Both the position numbers and the translations under genes were made by a program. The notes under the pieces were generated by a model, which saw nothing but the letters and a program-made list of their open reading frames with translations, ran no database searches and was not told the DNA's origin. This document shows, piece after piece, positions 49,757 to 59,596 of a DNA stretch of 61,479 nucleotides (position 1 is the first letter of the stretch; each line of letters begins with the position of its first letter). Source of the DNA: Pseudomonas monteilii NBRC 103158 = DSM 14164 (lineage in GTDB: Bacteria > Pseudomonadota > Gammaproteobacteria > Pseudomonadales > Pseudomonadaceae); the NCBI RefSeq assembly GCF_000730605.1, contig NZ_BBIS01000013.1:1-61479 (forward strand), given 5' to 3'.

Positions 49757-51055
49757 ATGCCCGACTACGTCAACTGGCTGCGTCATGCCTCCCCGTACAT
49801 CAATGCCCATCGCGACTGCACCTTCGTGGTCATGCTCCCAGGCGATGGGGTGGAACACCCTAATTTTGGCAACATCGTCCACGACCTGGTGCTGCTGCAC
49901 AGTCTTGGCGTGCGCCTGGTGCTGGTGCATGGCTCGCGCCCGCAGATCGAAAGCCGCCTGGCTGATCGCGGCCTGACCCCGCACTACCACCGTGGCCTGC
50001 GCATCACCGATGCCGCCACCCTGGATTGCGTGATCGATGCCGTCGGCGCCCTGCGCCTGGCCATCGAGGCACGCTTGTCGATGGACATCGCCGCTTCGCC
50101 CATGCAGGGCTCGCGCTTGCGCGTGGCGTCCGGCAACCTGGTCACGGCGCGGCCGATAGGCGTGCTCGAAGGCGTGGACTACCACCACACCGGCGAAGTG
50201 CGCCGGGTCGACCGCAAGGGCATCAGCCGCCTGCTCGACGAGCGCTCCATCGTGCTGCTGTCGCCGCTGGGTTACTCGCCCACCGGCGAAATCTTCAACC
50301 TGGCCTGCGAAGACGTGGCCACCCGCGCTGCCATCGAGCTGGGCGCCGACAAGCTGCTGCTGTTCGGCGCAGAGCCGGGGCTGCTGGATGCAGATGGCAA
50401 GCTGGTGCGCGAGCTGCGCCCACAGCAGGTTGCGCCACATCTTCAGCGTTTGGGCAGTGATTACCAGGGCGAGCTGCTGGATGCCGCCGCCGAGGCCTGC
50501 AAGGGCGGTGTGGCGCGTAGCCATATTGTCAGTTATGCCGAAGACGGCGCGTTGCTGACCGAGCTGTTCACCCGTGGCGGTGGCGGTACGTTGGTGTCGC
50601 AGGAGCAGTTCGAGGTGGTGCGCGAGGCGACCATCGAGGACGTGGGTGGCTTGTTGGAGCTGATCAGCCCGCTGGAAGAGCAGGGCATTCTGGTGCGCCG
50701 GTCGCGTGAAGTGCTGGAACGGGAAATCGAGCAGTTCAGTGTGGTGGAGCGCGAGGGCATGATTATCGCCTGTGCGGCGCTGTACCCGATTGCTGACTCC
50801 GAGGCAGGGGAGCTGGCGTGCCTGGCGGTGAACCCGGAGTACCGCCATGGCGGGCGTGGGGATGAATTGCTGGAGCGTATCGAGAGTCGGGCGCGGCAGA
50901 TGGGGTTGAATACCTTGTTCGTGCTGACGACGCGCACGGCGCACTGGTTCCGTGAGCGCGGGTTTGCGCCTAGTGGGGTTGAGCGGCTGCCGGCGGCGCG
51001 GGCTTCGTTGTACAACTACCAGCGTAATTCGAAGATTTTCGAGAAGGCTCTGTAA
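49757..51055 (+). CDS. argA: N-acetylglutamate synthase
   Basis: ArgA acetylates glutamate with acetyl-CoA, the first and feedback-inhibited step of arginine synthesis. The 432-residue protein has an amino-acid-kinase-like domain (about 1-285), the arginine-binding part, with 'RLVLVHGSRPQIE', and a GNAT acetyltransferase domain (295-432) with 'ACLAVNPEYRHGGRGDELLERI' as CoA loop. The start MPDYVNWLRHASPYI equals that of the P. aeruginosa protein, but it has no clear ribosome site; the in-frame ATG at 49700 (451 residues) could be used by coupling to the minicistron. A shared terminator follows. Confidence 0.94.
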   Translation: MPDYVNWLRHASPYINAHRDCTFVVMLPGDGVEHPNFGNIVHDLVLLHSLGVRLVLVHGSRPQIESRLADRGLTPHYHRGLRITDAATLDCVIDAVGALRLAIEARLSMDIAASPMQGSRLRVASGNLVTARPIGVLEGVDYHHTGEVRRVDRKGISRLLDERSIVLLSPLGYSPTGEIFNLACEDVATRAAIELGADKLLLFGAEPGLLDADGKLVRELRPQQVAPHLQRLGSDYQGELLDAAAEACKGGVARSHIVSYAEDGALLTELFTRGGGGTLVSQEQFEVVREATIEDVGGLLELISPLEEQGILVRRSREVLEREIEQFSVVEREGMIIACAALYPIADSEAGELACLAVNPEYRHGGRGDELLERIESRARQMGLNTLFVLTTRTAHWFRERGFAPSGVERLPAARASLYNYQRNSKIFEKAL

Positions 51056-51058
51056 GCC

Positions 51059-51104
51059 TGTGCCGGCCTCTTCGCGGGTATACCCGCGAAGCAGGCGACG
51101 CGGT
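51059..51104. repeat. Single REP element after argA
   Basis: TTCGCGGGTATACCCGCGAA at 51071-51090 is a perfect 20-base palindrome, flanked by GCCGGCCTC and GCAGGCGACGCGG typical of P. putida REPs. It lies just before the shared terminator. Confidence 0.8.
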
Positions 51105-51112
51105 CCGGAATG

Positions 51113-51143
51113 AAAAACGCCGCCCTTGTGGGCGGCGTTTTGG
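51113..51143. terminator. Bidirectional terminator between argA and spuI
   Basis: Perfect 12-base stem AAAACGCCGCCC (51114-51125) / GGGCGGCGTTTT (51130-51141), loop TTGT. A and T runs on both sides let it serve both convergent genes; spuI ends 4 bases away. Confidence 0.9.
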
Positions 51144-51144
51144 T

Positions 51145-52521
51145 TTACACGGTGTGCAGGTACCAGTTGTACTCAAGGTCGGAGATGGAGTGCTCGAACT
51201 CCTCCAGCTCGCTCTCCTTGCACGCGACAAAGATGTCGATGTACTTCGGATCGATGTACTTGTTCAGGATCTCGCTGTCGTCCAGCTCGCGCAGGGCATC
51301 GCGCAGGTTGTTCGGCAGGCTCTGCTCCAGTTGTTCGTACGAGTTGCCTTCAATCGGCTCACCCGGCTCGATCTTGTTGGTCAGGCCATGGTGCACACCG
51401 GCCAGCACGGCAGCCATCATCAGGTACGGGTTGGCGTCGGCACCGGCCACGCGGTGCTCGATGCGCACGGCGTCCGGCGAGCCGGTCGGCACGCGCAAGG
51501 CCACGGTGCGGTTGTCCAGGCCCCAGCTCGGCGCGTTCGGTACGTAGAACTGTGCGCCAAAGCGGCGGTACGAGTTCACGTTCGGGCAGAGGAACGCCAT
51601 GGACGCGGGCAGGGTCTCGAGCACACCGCCGACAGCGTGACGTAGCGCGGCGTTCTGCTCGGGATCCTCGCTGGTGAAGATGTTGTTGCCATCTTTGTCC
51701 AGCACGGAAATGTGTACATGCAGGCCGTTGCCTGCCTGGCCCGGGTAGGGCTTGGCCATGAAGGTGGTGTCCATTTCATGGTCGTAGGCGATGTTCTTGA
51801 TCAACCGCTTGAGCAGTACCGCGTAGTCGCAGGCCTTGAGCGGGTCGGCCACGTGGTGCAGGTTGACTTCGAACTGCGCCGGGGCGCTTTCCTTGACGAT
51901 GGCGTCGGCCGGGATGCCTTGCTCTTTCGCGCCTTCGAGGATGTCCTGCAGGCAGTCGGCATATTCGTCGAGGTCGTCGATCAGGTACACCTGGGTCGAC
52001 TGCGGGCGTTTTCCCGAAATTGGCGAGCGCGGCGGCTGCGGGCGGCCGTTCACGTTCTCCTGGTCGATCAGGTAGAACTCCAGCTCGAACGCGGCACAGA
52101 TGGTCAGGCCCATTTCGGTGAACTTGCTCACCACCTGGCGCAGCACTTCACGCGGGTCGGCGAAGAACGGCTCGCCTTCCAGCTCGTGCATGGTCATCAG
52201 CAGCTGGGCAGTCGGGCGTTTTTGCCAGGGTTCGTTGGAGAGGGTGCCAGGGATCGGGTAGCAGATGCGGTCAGCATCGCCGATGTCCAGGCCCAGCCCG
52301 GTGCTTTCGACGGTGGAACCGTTGATGTCCAGGGCGAAGAGGGAGGCAGGCAGGTTGATGCCTTTCTCGTAAACCTTGTGGAGGCTGGTGCGCTCTATGC
52401 GCTTGCCACGCACCACACCATTCATATCTGCAATCAGAAGGTCAACGTAGAGAACCTCAGGATGTTCCTTAAGGAACGCGTTCGCTTCGTTAAGCTGAAC
52501 GGCACGCGGGGGTACCGACAT
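51145..52521 (-). CDS. spuI: Gamma-glutamylpolyamine synthetase, glutamine synthetase family
   Basis: A 458-residue glutamine-synthetase-like enzyme. In Pseudomonas, SpuI/PauA-type enzymes join glutamate to putrescine or other polyamines as the first step of the gamma-glutamylation route. The N-terminal beta-grasp ('YVDLLIADMNGVVRGKRIER') and the catalytic domain with metal ligands in 'CAAFELEFYLID', 'GNGLHVHISVLDKDG' and the ATP-site 'NRTVALRVPTGSPDAVRIEHRVAGADANPYLMMA' are present. No adenylylation Tyr loop of GlnA is seen. AAGGTG lies before the ATG. It is divergent from a paralogue across 574 bases. Confidence 0.9.
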   Translation of the reverse strand: MSVPPRAVQLNEANAFLKEHPEVLYVDLLIADMNGVVRGKRIERTSLHKVYEKGINLPASLFALDINGSTVESTGLGLDIGDADRICYPIPGTLSNEPWQKRPTAQLLMTMHELEGEPFFADPREVLRQVVSKFTEMGLTICAAFELEFYLIDQENVNGRPQPPRSPISGKRPQSTQVYLIDDLDEYADCLQDILEGAKEQGIPADAIVKESAPAQFEVNLHHVADPLKACDYAVLLKRLIKNIAYDHEMDTTFMAKPYPGQAGNGLHVHISVLDKDGNNIFTSEDPEQNAALRHAVGGVLETLPASMAFLCPNVNSYRRFGAQFYVPNAPSWGLDNRTVALRVPTGSPDAVRIEHRVAGADANPYLMMAAVLAGVHHGLTNKIEPGEPIEGNSYEQLEQSLPNNLRDALRELDDSEILNKYIDPKYIDIFVACKESELEEFEHSISDLEYNWYLHTV

Positions 52522-53095
52522 GATGCAACACCTTTGTTGTTAAAAATATCAATCAAGGGGGGCTTGCAGGACCAGTCAATCGAAAAGCCATACTGATGTC
52601 AAGCCAACCCCATGATGCCCTGAAATGGCACATCTACGGCAGATTTGCTGCATATCGGGGCAAGCCATTATCCGCTATTTCCCGCGTAAAGGGCTATCTC
52701 CGACACGCCGTGTTTTATTTTTTACGGAGGTGTTGTGTAAAAAAATGAACAAGGCTAAGCTCGGTCTCAACCCAAAACACAATAATACGAGGGTCACATG
52801 GTCCGCTTGCCGCGACCTGAAAGCACTGCCTGCGCAGTGCCGTCGGGTACATCCGCCGTTTTTGCAAGCTTCGTCAATGGCGTGGCCGCCCTGGCCGCAA
52901 TAATTGACGTTTGGCGCTCCCGGGCCCGCCCTCGTAGCGGCTTGCCGCTCTTCGCTTCGTCTTCCTGCCTTTCGAACTCATTACGGACACAGCTGTTTTC
53001 AGTGTATCCACTGTGGCTCTGCGCGGGGGTTTTTGCTTTAGCAATGTACTCCATCCAGAATCAGAGCGTGGACCACCTTACCTCCTGAGGTATTT
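52522..53095. promoter_or_regulatory. Hairpin-rich divergent regulatory region between spuI and spuB
   Basis: This 574-base gap holds two hairpins on the spuB side: GCACTGC (52823-52829) / GCAGTGC (52834-52840), and AGCGGC (52936-52941) / GCCGCT (52944-52949). An open frame of 96 codons from ATG 52798 (GAGGG 4 bases upstream) ends at TGA 53086-53088, right on the spuB ribosome site. The sequence ACCTCCTGAGGT at 53080-53091 is self-complementary across that site. I see no known riboswitch or clear sigma54 promoter. It looks like a leader that controls spuB, but this is inference. Confidence 0.4.
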
Positions 53096-54454
53096 ATGAG
53101 TAACAACCTCGACCAGCTCACCGATTGGTTGAAAGAGCACAAGATTACCGAAGTCGAATGCATGATCAGTGACCTGACCGGCATCACGCGCGGCAAGATT
53201 TCGCCTACCAACAAATTCATCGCCGAAAAAGGCATGCGCCTGCCCGAGAGCGTGCTGCTGCAGACCGTGACCGGCGACTACGTCGACGACGACATCTATT
53301 ACGAACTGCTCGATCCGGCAGATATCGACATGATCTGCCGCCCTGACGAGAAGGCCGTGTTTCTGGTGCCGTGGGCCATCGAGCCGACCGCGCAGGTGAT
53401 CCACGACACCTACGACAAGAAGGGCAACCCGGTCGAACTGTCGCCGCGCAACGTGCTGAAAAAAGTGCTCAAGCTCTACGCCGACAAGGGCTGGCAGCCG
53501 ATCGTCGCGCCCGAGATGGAGTTCTACCTGACCAAGCGCAGCGAAGACCCGGACTTCCCGCTGCAGCCACCGGTTGGCCGTTCGGGCCGCCCGGAAACCG
53601 GACGTCAGTCGTTCTCGATCGAAGCCGCCAACGAATTCGACCCGCTGTTCGAAGACGTCTACGACTGGTGCGAACTGCAACAGCTGGACCTGGATACGCT
53701 GATTCACGAAGACGGCACGGCGCAGATGGAAATCAACTTCCGTCACGGCGACGCGCTGCATCTGGCCGACCAGATCCTGGTGTTCAAGCGCACCATGCGC
53801 GAAGCGGCGCTCAAGCACAACGTGGCCGCTACTTTCATGGCCAAGCCGATGACCGGCGAGCCGGGCAGTGCCATGCACCTGCACCAGAGCGTGGTCGACG
53901 TGGCCACCGGCAAGAACATCTTCAGCAACGAAGATGGCAGCATGAGCGCGCTGTTCCTCAACCACATTGGTGGCCTGCAGAAGTTCATCCCCGAGGCGCT
54001 GCCGCTGTTCGCCCCTAACGTCAACTCGTTCCGCCGCTTCCTGCCTGATACCTCGGCGCCGGTAAACGTGGAGTGGGGCGAAGAAAACCGCACCGTCGGC
54101 CTGCGCGTACCGGATGCCGGCCCGCAAAGCCGCCGCGTCGAGAACCGCCTGCCGGGCGCCGACGCCAACCCGTACCTGGCCATCGCCGCGAGCCTGCTGT
54201 GTGGCTACATCGGCATGGTCGAAGGCATCGAGGCCAGTGCGCCGGTACAGGGCCGTGGCTACGAACGCCGCAACCTGCGCCTGCCGCTGACCATCGAAGA
54301 CGCCCTGGAACGCATGGAAAACAGCCGCGCGCTGGTGCAGTACCTGGGCAAGAAGTTCATCACCGGCTACGTCGCCACCAAGCGCGCCGAGCACGAGAAC
54401 TTCAAGCGAGTCATCAGTTCCTGGGAGCGTGAGTTCCTGCTGTTTGCTGTCTGA
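53096..54454 (+). CDS. spuB: Gamma-glutamylpolyamine synthetase, glutamine synthetase family
   Basis: A 452-residue paralogue of the divergent enzyme, named spuB in the P. aeruginosa spuABCDEFGH locus. It has the beta-grasp 'ECMISDLTGITRGKISP', metal-site strands 'IVAPEMEFYLTKRS' and 'GSAMHLHQSVVDVATG', and 'NRTVGLRVPDAGPQSRRVENRLPGADANPYLAI'. It is thought to gamma-glutamylate polyamines such as spermidine or putrescine. TGAGGT lies just before the ATG. spuC follows after 46 bases, so both are in one unit. Confidence 0.9.
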   Translation: MSNNLDQLTDWLKEHKITEVECMISDLTGITRGKISPTNKFIAEKGMRLPESVLLQTVTGDYVDDDIYYELLDPADIDMICRPDEKAVFLVPWAIEPTAQVIHDTYDKKGNPVELSPRNVLKKVLKLYADKGWQPIVAPEMEFYLTKRSEDPDFPLQPPVGRSGRPETGRQSFSIEAANEFDPLFEDVYDWCELQQLDLDTLIHEDGTAQMEINFRHGDALHLADQILVFKRTMREAALKHNVAATFMAKPMTGEPGSAMHLHQSVVDVATGKNIFSNEDGSMSALFLNHIGGLQKFIPEALPLFAPNVNSFRRFLPDTSAPVNVEWGEENRTVGLRVPDAGPQSRRVENRLPGADANPYLAIAASLLCGYIGMVEGIEASAPVQGRGYERRNLRLPLTIEDALERMENSRALVQYLGKKFITGYVATKRAEHENFKRVISSWEREFLLFAV

Positions 54455-54500
54455 TCAACTTGGTGCCGCAGGATGCGGCTGTCGAACAACGGAGAAGCAC

Positions 54501-55862
54501 ATGAGCGTCAACAACCCGCAAACCCGTGAATGGCAAACCCTGAGCGGGGAGCATCACCTCGCGCCCTTCAGCGACTACAAGCAGCTGAAGGAGAAGGGGC
54601 CGCGCATCATCACCAAGGCCCAGGGTGTGCATTTGTGGGATAGCGAGGGGCACAAGATCCTCGACGGCATGGCTGGCCTGTGGTGCGTGGCAGTGGGTTA
54701 TGGCCGTGAAGAACTGGTGCAGGCGGCAGAAAAGCAGATGCGCGAGCTGCCGTACTACAACCTGTTCTTCCAGACTGCCCATCCGCCTGCGCTGGAACTG
54801 GCCAAGGCAATCTCCGACGTGGCGCCGCAAGGCATGACCCATGTGTTCTTCACCGGCTCCGGCTCCGAAGGCAACGACACCGTGCTGCGCATGGTCCGCC
54901 ATTACTGGGCGCTGAAAGGTAAGCCACAGAAGCAGACCATCATCGGCCGCATCAACGGCTACCACGGCTCCACCGTGGCTGGTGCCAGCCTGGGCGGCAT
55001 GAGCGGCATGCACGAGCAGGGCGGCCTGCCGATCCCGGGCATCGTGCATATCCCGCAGCCTTACTGGTTTGGCGAAGGCGGCGACATGACCCCGGATGAG
55101 TTCGGGGTGTGGGCGGCCGAGCAGCTGGAGCAGAAAATCCTCGAAGTCGGCGTAGACAATGTCGCCGCCTTCATCGCCGAGCCGATCCAGGGCGCCGGCG
55201 GCGTGATCATCCCGCCGGAAACCTACTGGCCGAAGGTGAAGGAGATCCTCGCCAAGTACGACATCCTGTTCGTCGCCGACGAAGTGATCTGCGGTTTCGG
55301 CCGTACCGGCGAGTGGTTCGGCTCCGACTACTACGACCTCAAGCCTGACCTGATGACAATCGCCAAGGGCCTGACTTCCGGTTACATCCCAATGGGCGGT
55401 GTGATCGTGCGTGACACCGTGGCCCAGGTACTCAGCGAAGGCGGCGACTTCAACCACGGCTTCACCTACTCCGGCCACCCGGTAGCGGCCGCCGTGGGCC
55501 TGGAAAACCTGCGCATCCTGCGTGACGAGAAAATCGTCGAGAAGGCGCGCAGCGAAACGGCACCGTATTTGCAAAAGCGTTTGCGTGAACTGCAGGACCA
55601 CCCTCTGGTGGGCGAGGTACGCGGCCTGGGCCTGCTCGGCGCGATTGAGCTGGTCAAGGACAAGGCCACCCGCAGCCGTTACGAAGGCAAGGGCGTGGGC
55701 ATGATCTGCCGCACCTTCTGCTTCGAAAACGGCCTGATCATGCGCGCGGTGGGTGACACCATGATCATTGCGCCGCCGCTGGTGATCAGCCATGCAGAGA
55801 TCGACGAACTGGTGGAAAAGGCACGCAAATGCCTGGACCTGACGCTCGAAGCGATTCGTTGA
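54501..55862 (+). CDS. spuC: Polyamine (putrescine):pyruvate aminotransferase
   Basis: A 453-residue class III PLP aminotransferase. SpuC of P. aeruginosa transfers the amino group of putrescine, cadaverine or spermidine to pyruvate. The PLP Lys289 lies in TIAKGLTSGYIPMGG; 'FFTGSGSEGNDTVLRM' binds the cofactor phosphate, 'GYHGST' stacks on the ring, and the Asp in 'LFVADEVICGFGRTGEWFG' pairs with the pyridine nitrogen. GGAGAAGCAC precedes the ATG at 54501. With spuB it starts polyamine breakdown beside the uptake genes. Confidence 0.94.
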   Translation: MSVNNPQTREWQTLSGEHHLAPFSDYKQLKEKGPRIITKAQGVHLWDSEGHKILDGMAGLWCVAVGYGREELVQAAEKQMRELPYYNLFFQTAHPPALELAKAISDVAPQGMTHVFFTGSGSEGNDTVLRMVRHYWALKGKPQKQTIIGRINGYHGSTVAGASLGGMSGMHEQGGLPIPGIVHIPQPYWFGEGGDMTPDEFGVWAAEQLEQKILEVGVDNVAAFIAEPIQGAGGVIIPPETYWPKVKEILAKYDILFVADEVICGFGRTGEWFGSDYYDLKPDLMTIAKGLTSGYIPMGGVIVRDTVAQVLSEGGDFNHGFTYSGHPVAAAVGLENLRILRDEKIVEKARSETAPYLQKRLRELQDHPLVGEVRGLGLLGAIELVKDKATRSRYEGKGVGMICRTFCFENGLIMRAVGDTMIIAPPLVISHAEIDELVEKARKCLDLTLEAIR

Positions 55863-55895
55863 CAGTTTGCTAGGCTAGCGATGTGACATTAAGTC

Positions 55896-55935
55896 GTTAC
55901 AAGGCCCTGCTTTCCTTGATACAGAGCCTTGTAAC
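55896..55935. promoter_or_regulatory. Long stem-loop between spuC and spuD
   Basis: GTTACAAGGC (55896-55905) and GCCTTGTAAC (55926-55935) are perfect 10-base complements around a 20-base loop. There is no T run, so it may be an operator, an mRNA-processing or a stability element rather than a classic terminator. Confidence 0.55.
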
Positions 55936-56032
55936 TTGCCAGACTAGCGGCTGTTTCAGTCGCCGCGCGCTCTGCACCGTAGGTCCTGGCTGCTGAACAG
56001 ATGGCTAATTAAAAAATTCTGGAGCATTACGC

Positions 56033-57130
56033 ATGAATAAAATGGGCAAGACGTTGCTGGCCGCCGCCCTGATGGGTGCCATGGCTACCGCTGTTCAGGC
56101 TGAAGACAAGGTGTTGAACGTCTACAACTGGTCGGACTACATCGCACCAGACACCATCGCCAAGTTCGAGAAGCAGACCGGTATCAAGGTCAAGTACGAC
56201 GTCTTCGACAGCAACGAAACCCTCGAAGCCAAGCTGCTGGCCGGCAAGTCGGGCTACGACATCGTGGTGCCGTCCAACAACTTCCTGGCCAAGCAGATCA
56301 AGGCCGGTGTGTACGAAGAACTGGACCGCTCCAAGCTGCCGAACTGGAAGAACCTCGACACCGACCTGCTCAAAGCCGTTGGCGACGCCAGCGACAAGGA
56401 CAACAAGCACGCCTTCCCGTACATGTGGGGTTCGATCGGCATCGGCTACAACCCGGAGAAGGTCAAGGCCGCGCTGGGCGTGGACAAGATCGACTCGTGG
56501 GACGTGGTGTTCAAGCCTGAGAACATCGCCAAGCTCAAGAGCTGCGGCGTGAGCTTCCTCGACGCCCCGACCGAAATGCTGCCAGCCGCGCTGCACTACC
56601 TGGGCCTGCCGACCGACAGCACCAAGAAAGAAGACCTGAAGGCCGCCGAGGACCTGTTCCTCAAGATCCGTCCTTCGATCACCTACTTCCACTCGTCCAA
56701 GTACATCGGCGACATGGCCAACGGCAACATCTGCGTGGCCGTCGGTTACTCGGGTGACCTGGAGCAGTCCAAGGCCCGCGCACACGAAGCTGGCGACAAG
56801 GTCAAAGTGGACTACGTGATTCCGAAAGAAGGTGCCGGCACCTTCTACGACATGGTCGCCATCCCGAAAGATGCCGAGCATAAAGACGCTGCCTACCAGT
56901 TCATGGACTTCCTGATGCAGCCGGAAATCATGGCTGAAATCACCAACGCCGTGCGCTTCCCGAATGGCAACGCTGCCGCTACCCCGTTCGTGGACAAAGA
57001 CATCACCAGCGACCCGAGCATCTACCCGCCAGCCGAAGTGAAGAAGCAGCTGTACGCAATCGCTGCGCCTGAAGCTTCTGCCCAGCGTGTGATCACCCGA
57101 AGCTGGACCAAGATCAAGTCGGGCAAATAA
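56033..57130 (+). CDS. spuD: Putrescine-binding periplasmic protein
   Basis: A 365-residue PotF-like binding protein with signal peptide '[23 protein letters not shown]'. The mature part starts with [16 protein letters not shown]; the Trp-Ser-Asp of this motif contacts polyamine amines. Other blocks are '[28 protein letters not shown]', '[25 protein letters not shown]' and the ending '[13 protein letters not shown]'. It is the first of two tandem paralogues; by order it matches SpuD (putrescine) of P. aeruginosa. GGAG lies 9 bases before the ATG. Ligand preference is inferred from order. Confidence 0.9.
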   Translation: MNKMGKTLLAAALMGAMATAVQAEDKVLNVYNWSDYIAPDTIAKFEKQTGIKVKYDVFDSNETLEAKLLAGKSGYDIVVPSNNFLAKQIKAGVYEELDRSKLPNWKNLDTDLLKAVGDASDKDNKHAFPYMWGSIGIGYNPEKVKAALGVDKIDSWDVVFKPENIAKLKSCGVSFLDAPTEMLPAALHYLGLPTDSTKKEDLKAAEDLFLKIRPSITYFHSSKYIGDMANGNICVAVGYSGDLEQSKARAHEAGDKVKVDYVIPKEGAGTFYDMVAIPKDAEHKDAAYQFMDFLMQPEIMAEITNAVRFPNGNAAATPFVDKDITSDPSIYPPAEVKKQLYAIAAPEASAQRVITRSWTKIKSGK

Positions 57131-57162
57131 CCCCGATGCGGCACCTCTGGGTCGGGGTTTCC
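57129..57162 (+). terminator. Attenuator-like hairpin between spuD and spuE
   Basis: AACCCCGA (57129-57136) pairs with TCGGGGTT (57152-57159), followed by TCCC. It overlaps the spuD stop codon and could lower read-through, so that spuD is made in excess. Confidence 0.65.
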
Positions 57163-57219
57163 CGGCCCAGAGCCAGTGAAAGGCAATTGATGATTGCGGC
57201 ATCGAAGCTGCGAAGGTAA

Positions 57220-58383
<1,164 letters not shown>

Positions 58384-58453
58384 TTATCCAGACCCGCAGC
58401 GCACCTGCAGACCAGGCCGCGCGGGCACAAAAATCTTGTTGGGAGTTTCACTC

Positions 58454-59596
58454 ATGGCAGTTGCCTCCGGTGCCTATAAAAAAGCCCTCGAGGGTGGCCA
58501 GCAACCCAAGCAGGTGCTGGTCAAGATCGACCGGGTTACGAAAAAATTCGACGAAACCGTAGCCGTGGACGATGTGTCCCTGGAAATCCGCAAGGGCGAG
58601 ATCTTCGCCCTGCTGGGTGGCTCCGGCTCGGGCAAGTCCACCTTGCTGCGCATGCTGGCCGGCTTCGAGCGCCCGACTGAAGGGCGGATTTTCCTCGATG
58701 GCGTCGACATCACCGACATGCCGCCTTACGAGCGGCCAATCAACATGATGTTCCAGTCCTATGCGCTGTTCCCACACATGACCGTGGCGCAGAATATCGC
58801 CTTCGGCCTGCAGCAGGACAAGATGCCCAAGGCCGAGATCGACGCCCGCGTGGCCGAGATGCTCAAGCTGGTACACATGACCCAGTACGCCAAGCGCAAG
58901 CCGCACCAGCTGTCGGGTGGCCAGCGTCAACGTGTGGCCCTGGCACGCTCGCTGGCCAAGCGCCCCAAGCTGCTGCTGCTCGACGAGCCGATGGGCGCGC
59001 TGGACAAGAAACTGCGTTCGCAGATGCAGCTGGAACTGGTAGAGATCATCGAGCGCGTGGGTGTGACCTGCGTGATGGTGACCCACGACCAGGAAGAGGC
59101 CATGACCATGGCCCAGCGCATTGCCATCATGCACCTGGGCTGGATCGCCCAGATCGGCTCGCCGGTGGACATCTACGAGACCCCGACCAGCCGCCTGGTG
59201 TGCGAGTTCATCGGTAACGTCAACCTGTTCGAAGGCGAAGTGGTCGACGACGCCGAAGGCCACGCGATCATTGCCAGCCCGGAGCTTGAGCGCAAGATCT
59301 ACGTGGGCCACGGCATCACCACCTCGGTGGAAGACAAGCACATCACCTACGCCTTGCGCCCGGAAAAGATGCTGGTTACTACCCAGCAGCCGACCTGCGA
59401 GCACAACTGGTCGCGCGGCAAGGTACACGACATCGCCTACCTGGGTGGCCATTCGGTGTTCTACGTGGAGCTGCCGAGCGGCAAGATCGTCCAGTCGTTC
59501 GTCGCTAACGCCGAGCGCCAGGGCACCCGCCCGACCTGGGGCGATGAAGTGTACGTATGGTGGGAAGATGACAGCGGCGTGGTACTGCGGTCATGA
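58454..59596 (+). CDS. spuF: Polyamine ABC transporter ATP-binding protein
   Basis: The 380-residue PotG/PotA-type ATPase of the polyamine importer. It shows Walker A GGSGSGKST, Q-loop 'MMFQSYALFPHMTV', signature LSGGQRQRVALARSL, Walker B LLLLDEPMGALD and the His switch VTHDQEEAMTMA. The C-terminal TOBE regulatory domain spans about 290-380. The ATG at 58454 has TTGGGAG about 8 bases upstream. The stop overlaps the permease start by 4 bases. Confidence 0.94.
   Translation: MAVASGAYKKALEGGQQPKQVLVKIDRVTKKFDETVAVDDVSLEIRKGEIFALLGGSGSGKSTLLRMLAGFERPTEGRIFLDGVDITDMPPYERPINMMFQSYALFPHMTVAQNIAFGLQQDKMPKAEIDARVAEMLKLVHMTQYAKRKPHQLSGGQRQRVALARSLAKRPKLLLLDEPMGALDKKLRSQMQLELVEIIERVGVTCVMVTHDQEEAMTMAQRIAIMHLGWIAQIGSPVDIYETPTSRLVCEFIGNVNLFEGEVVDDAEGHAIIASPELERKIYVGHGITTSVEDKHITYALRPEKMLVTTQQPTCEHNWSRGKVHDIAYLGGHSVFYVELPSGKIVQSFVANAERQGTRPTWGDEVYVWWEDDSGVVLRS

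Noticed and set aside
52621..52650. TGGCAC...TTGCT as a sigma54 promoter
   Set aside because: The GG and GC elements are 18 bases apart instead of 10, so it does not fit the -24/-12 consensus.
52794..53054. Minus-strand 86-codon frame in the spuI/spuB gap
   Set aside because: Basic low-complexity product and no ribosome site that I trust; more likely the shadow of the hairpin-rich leader.
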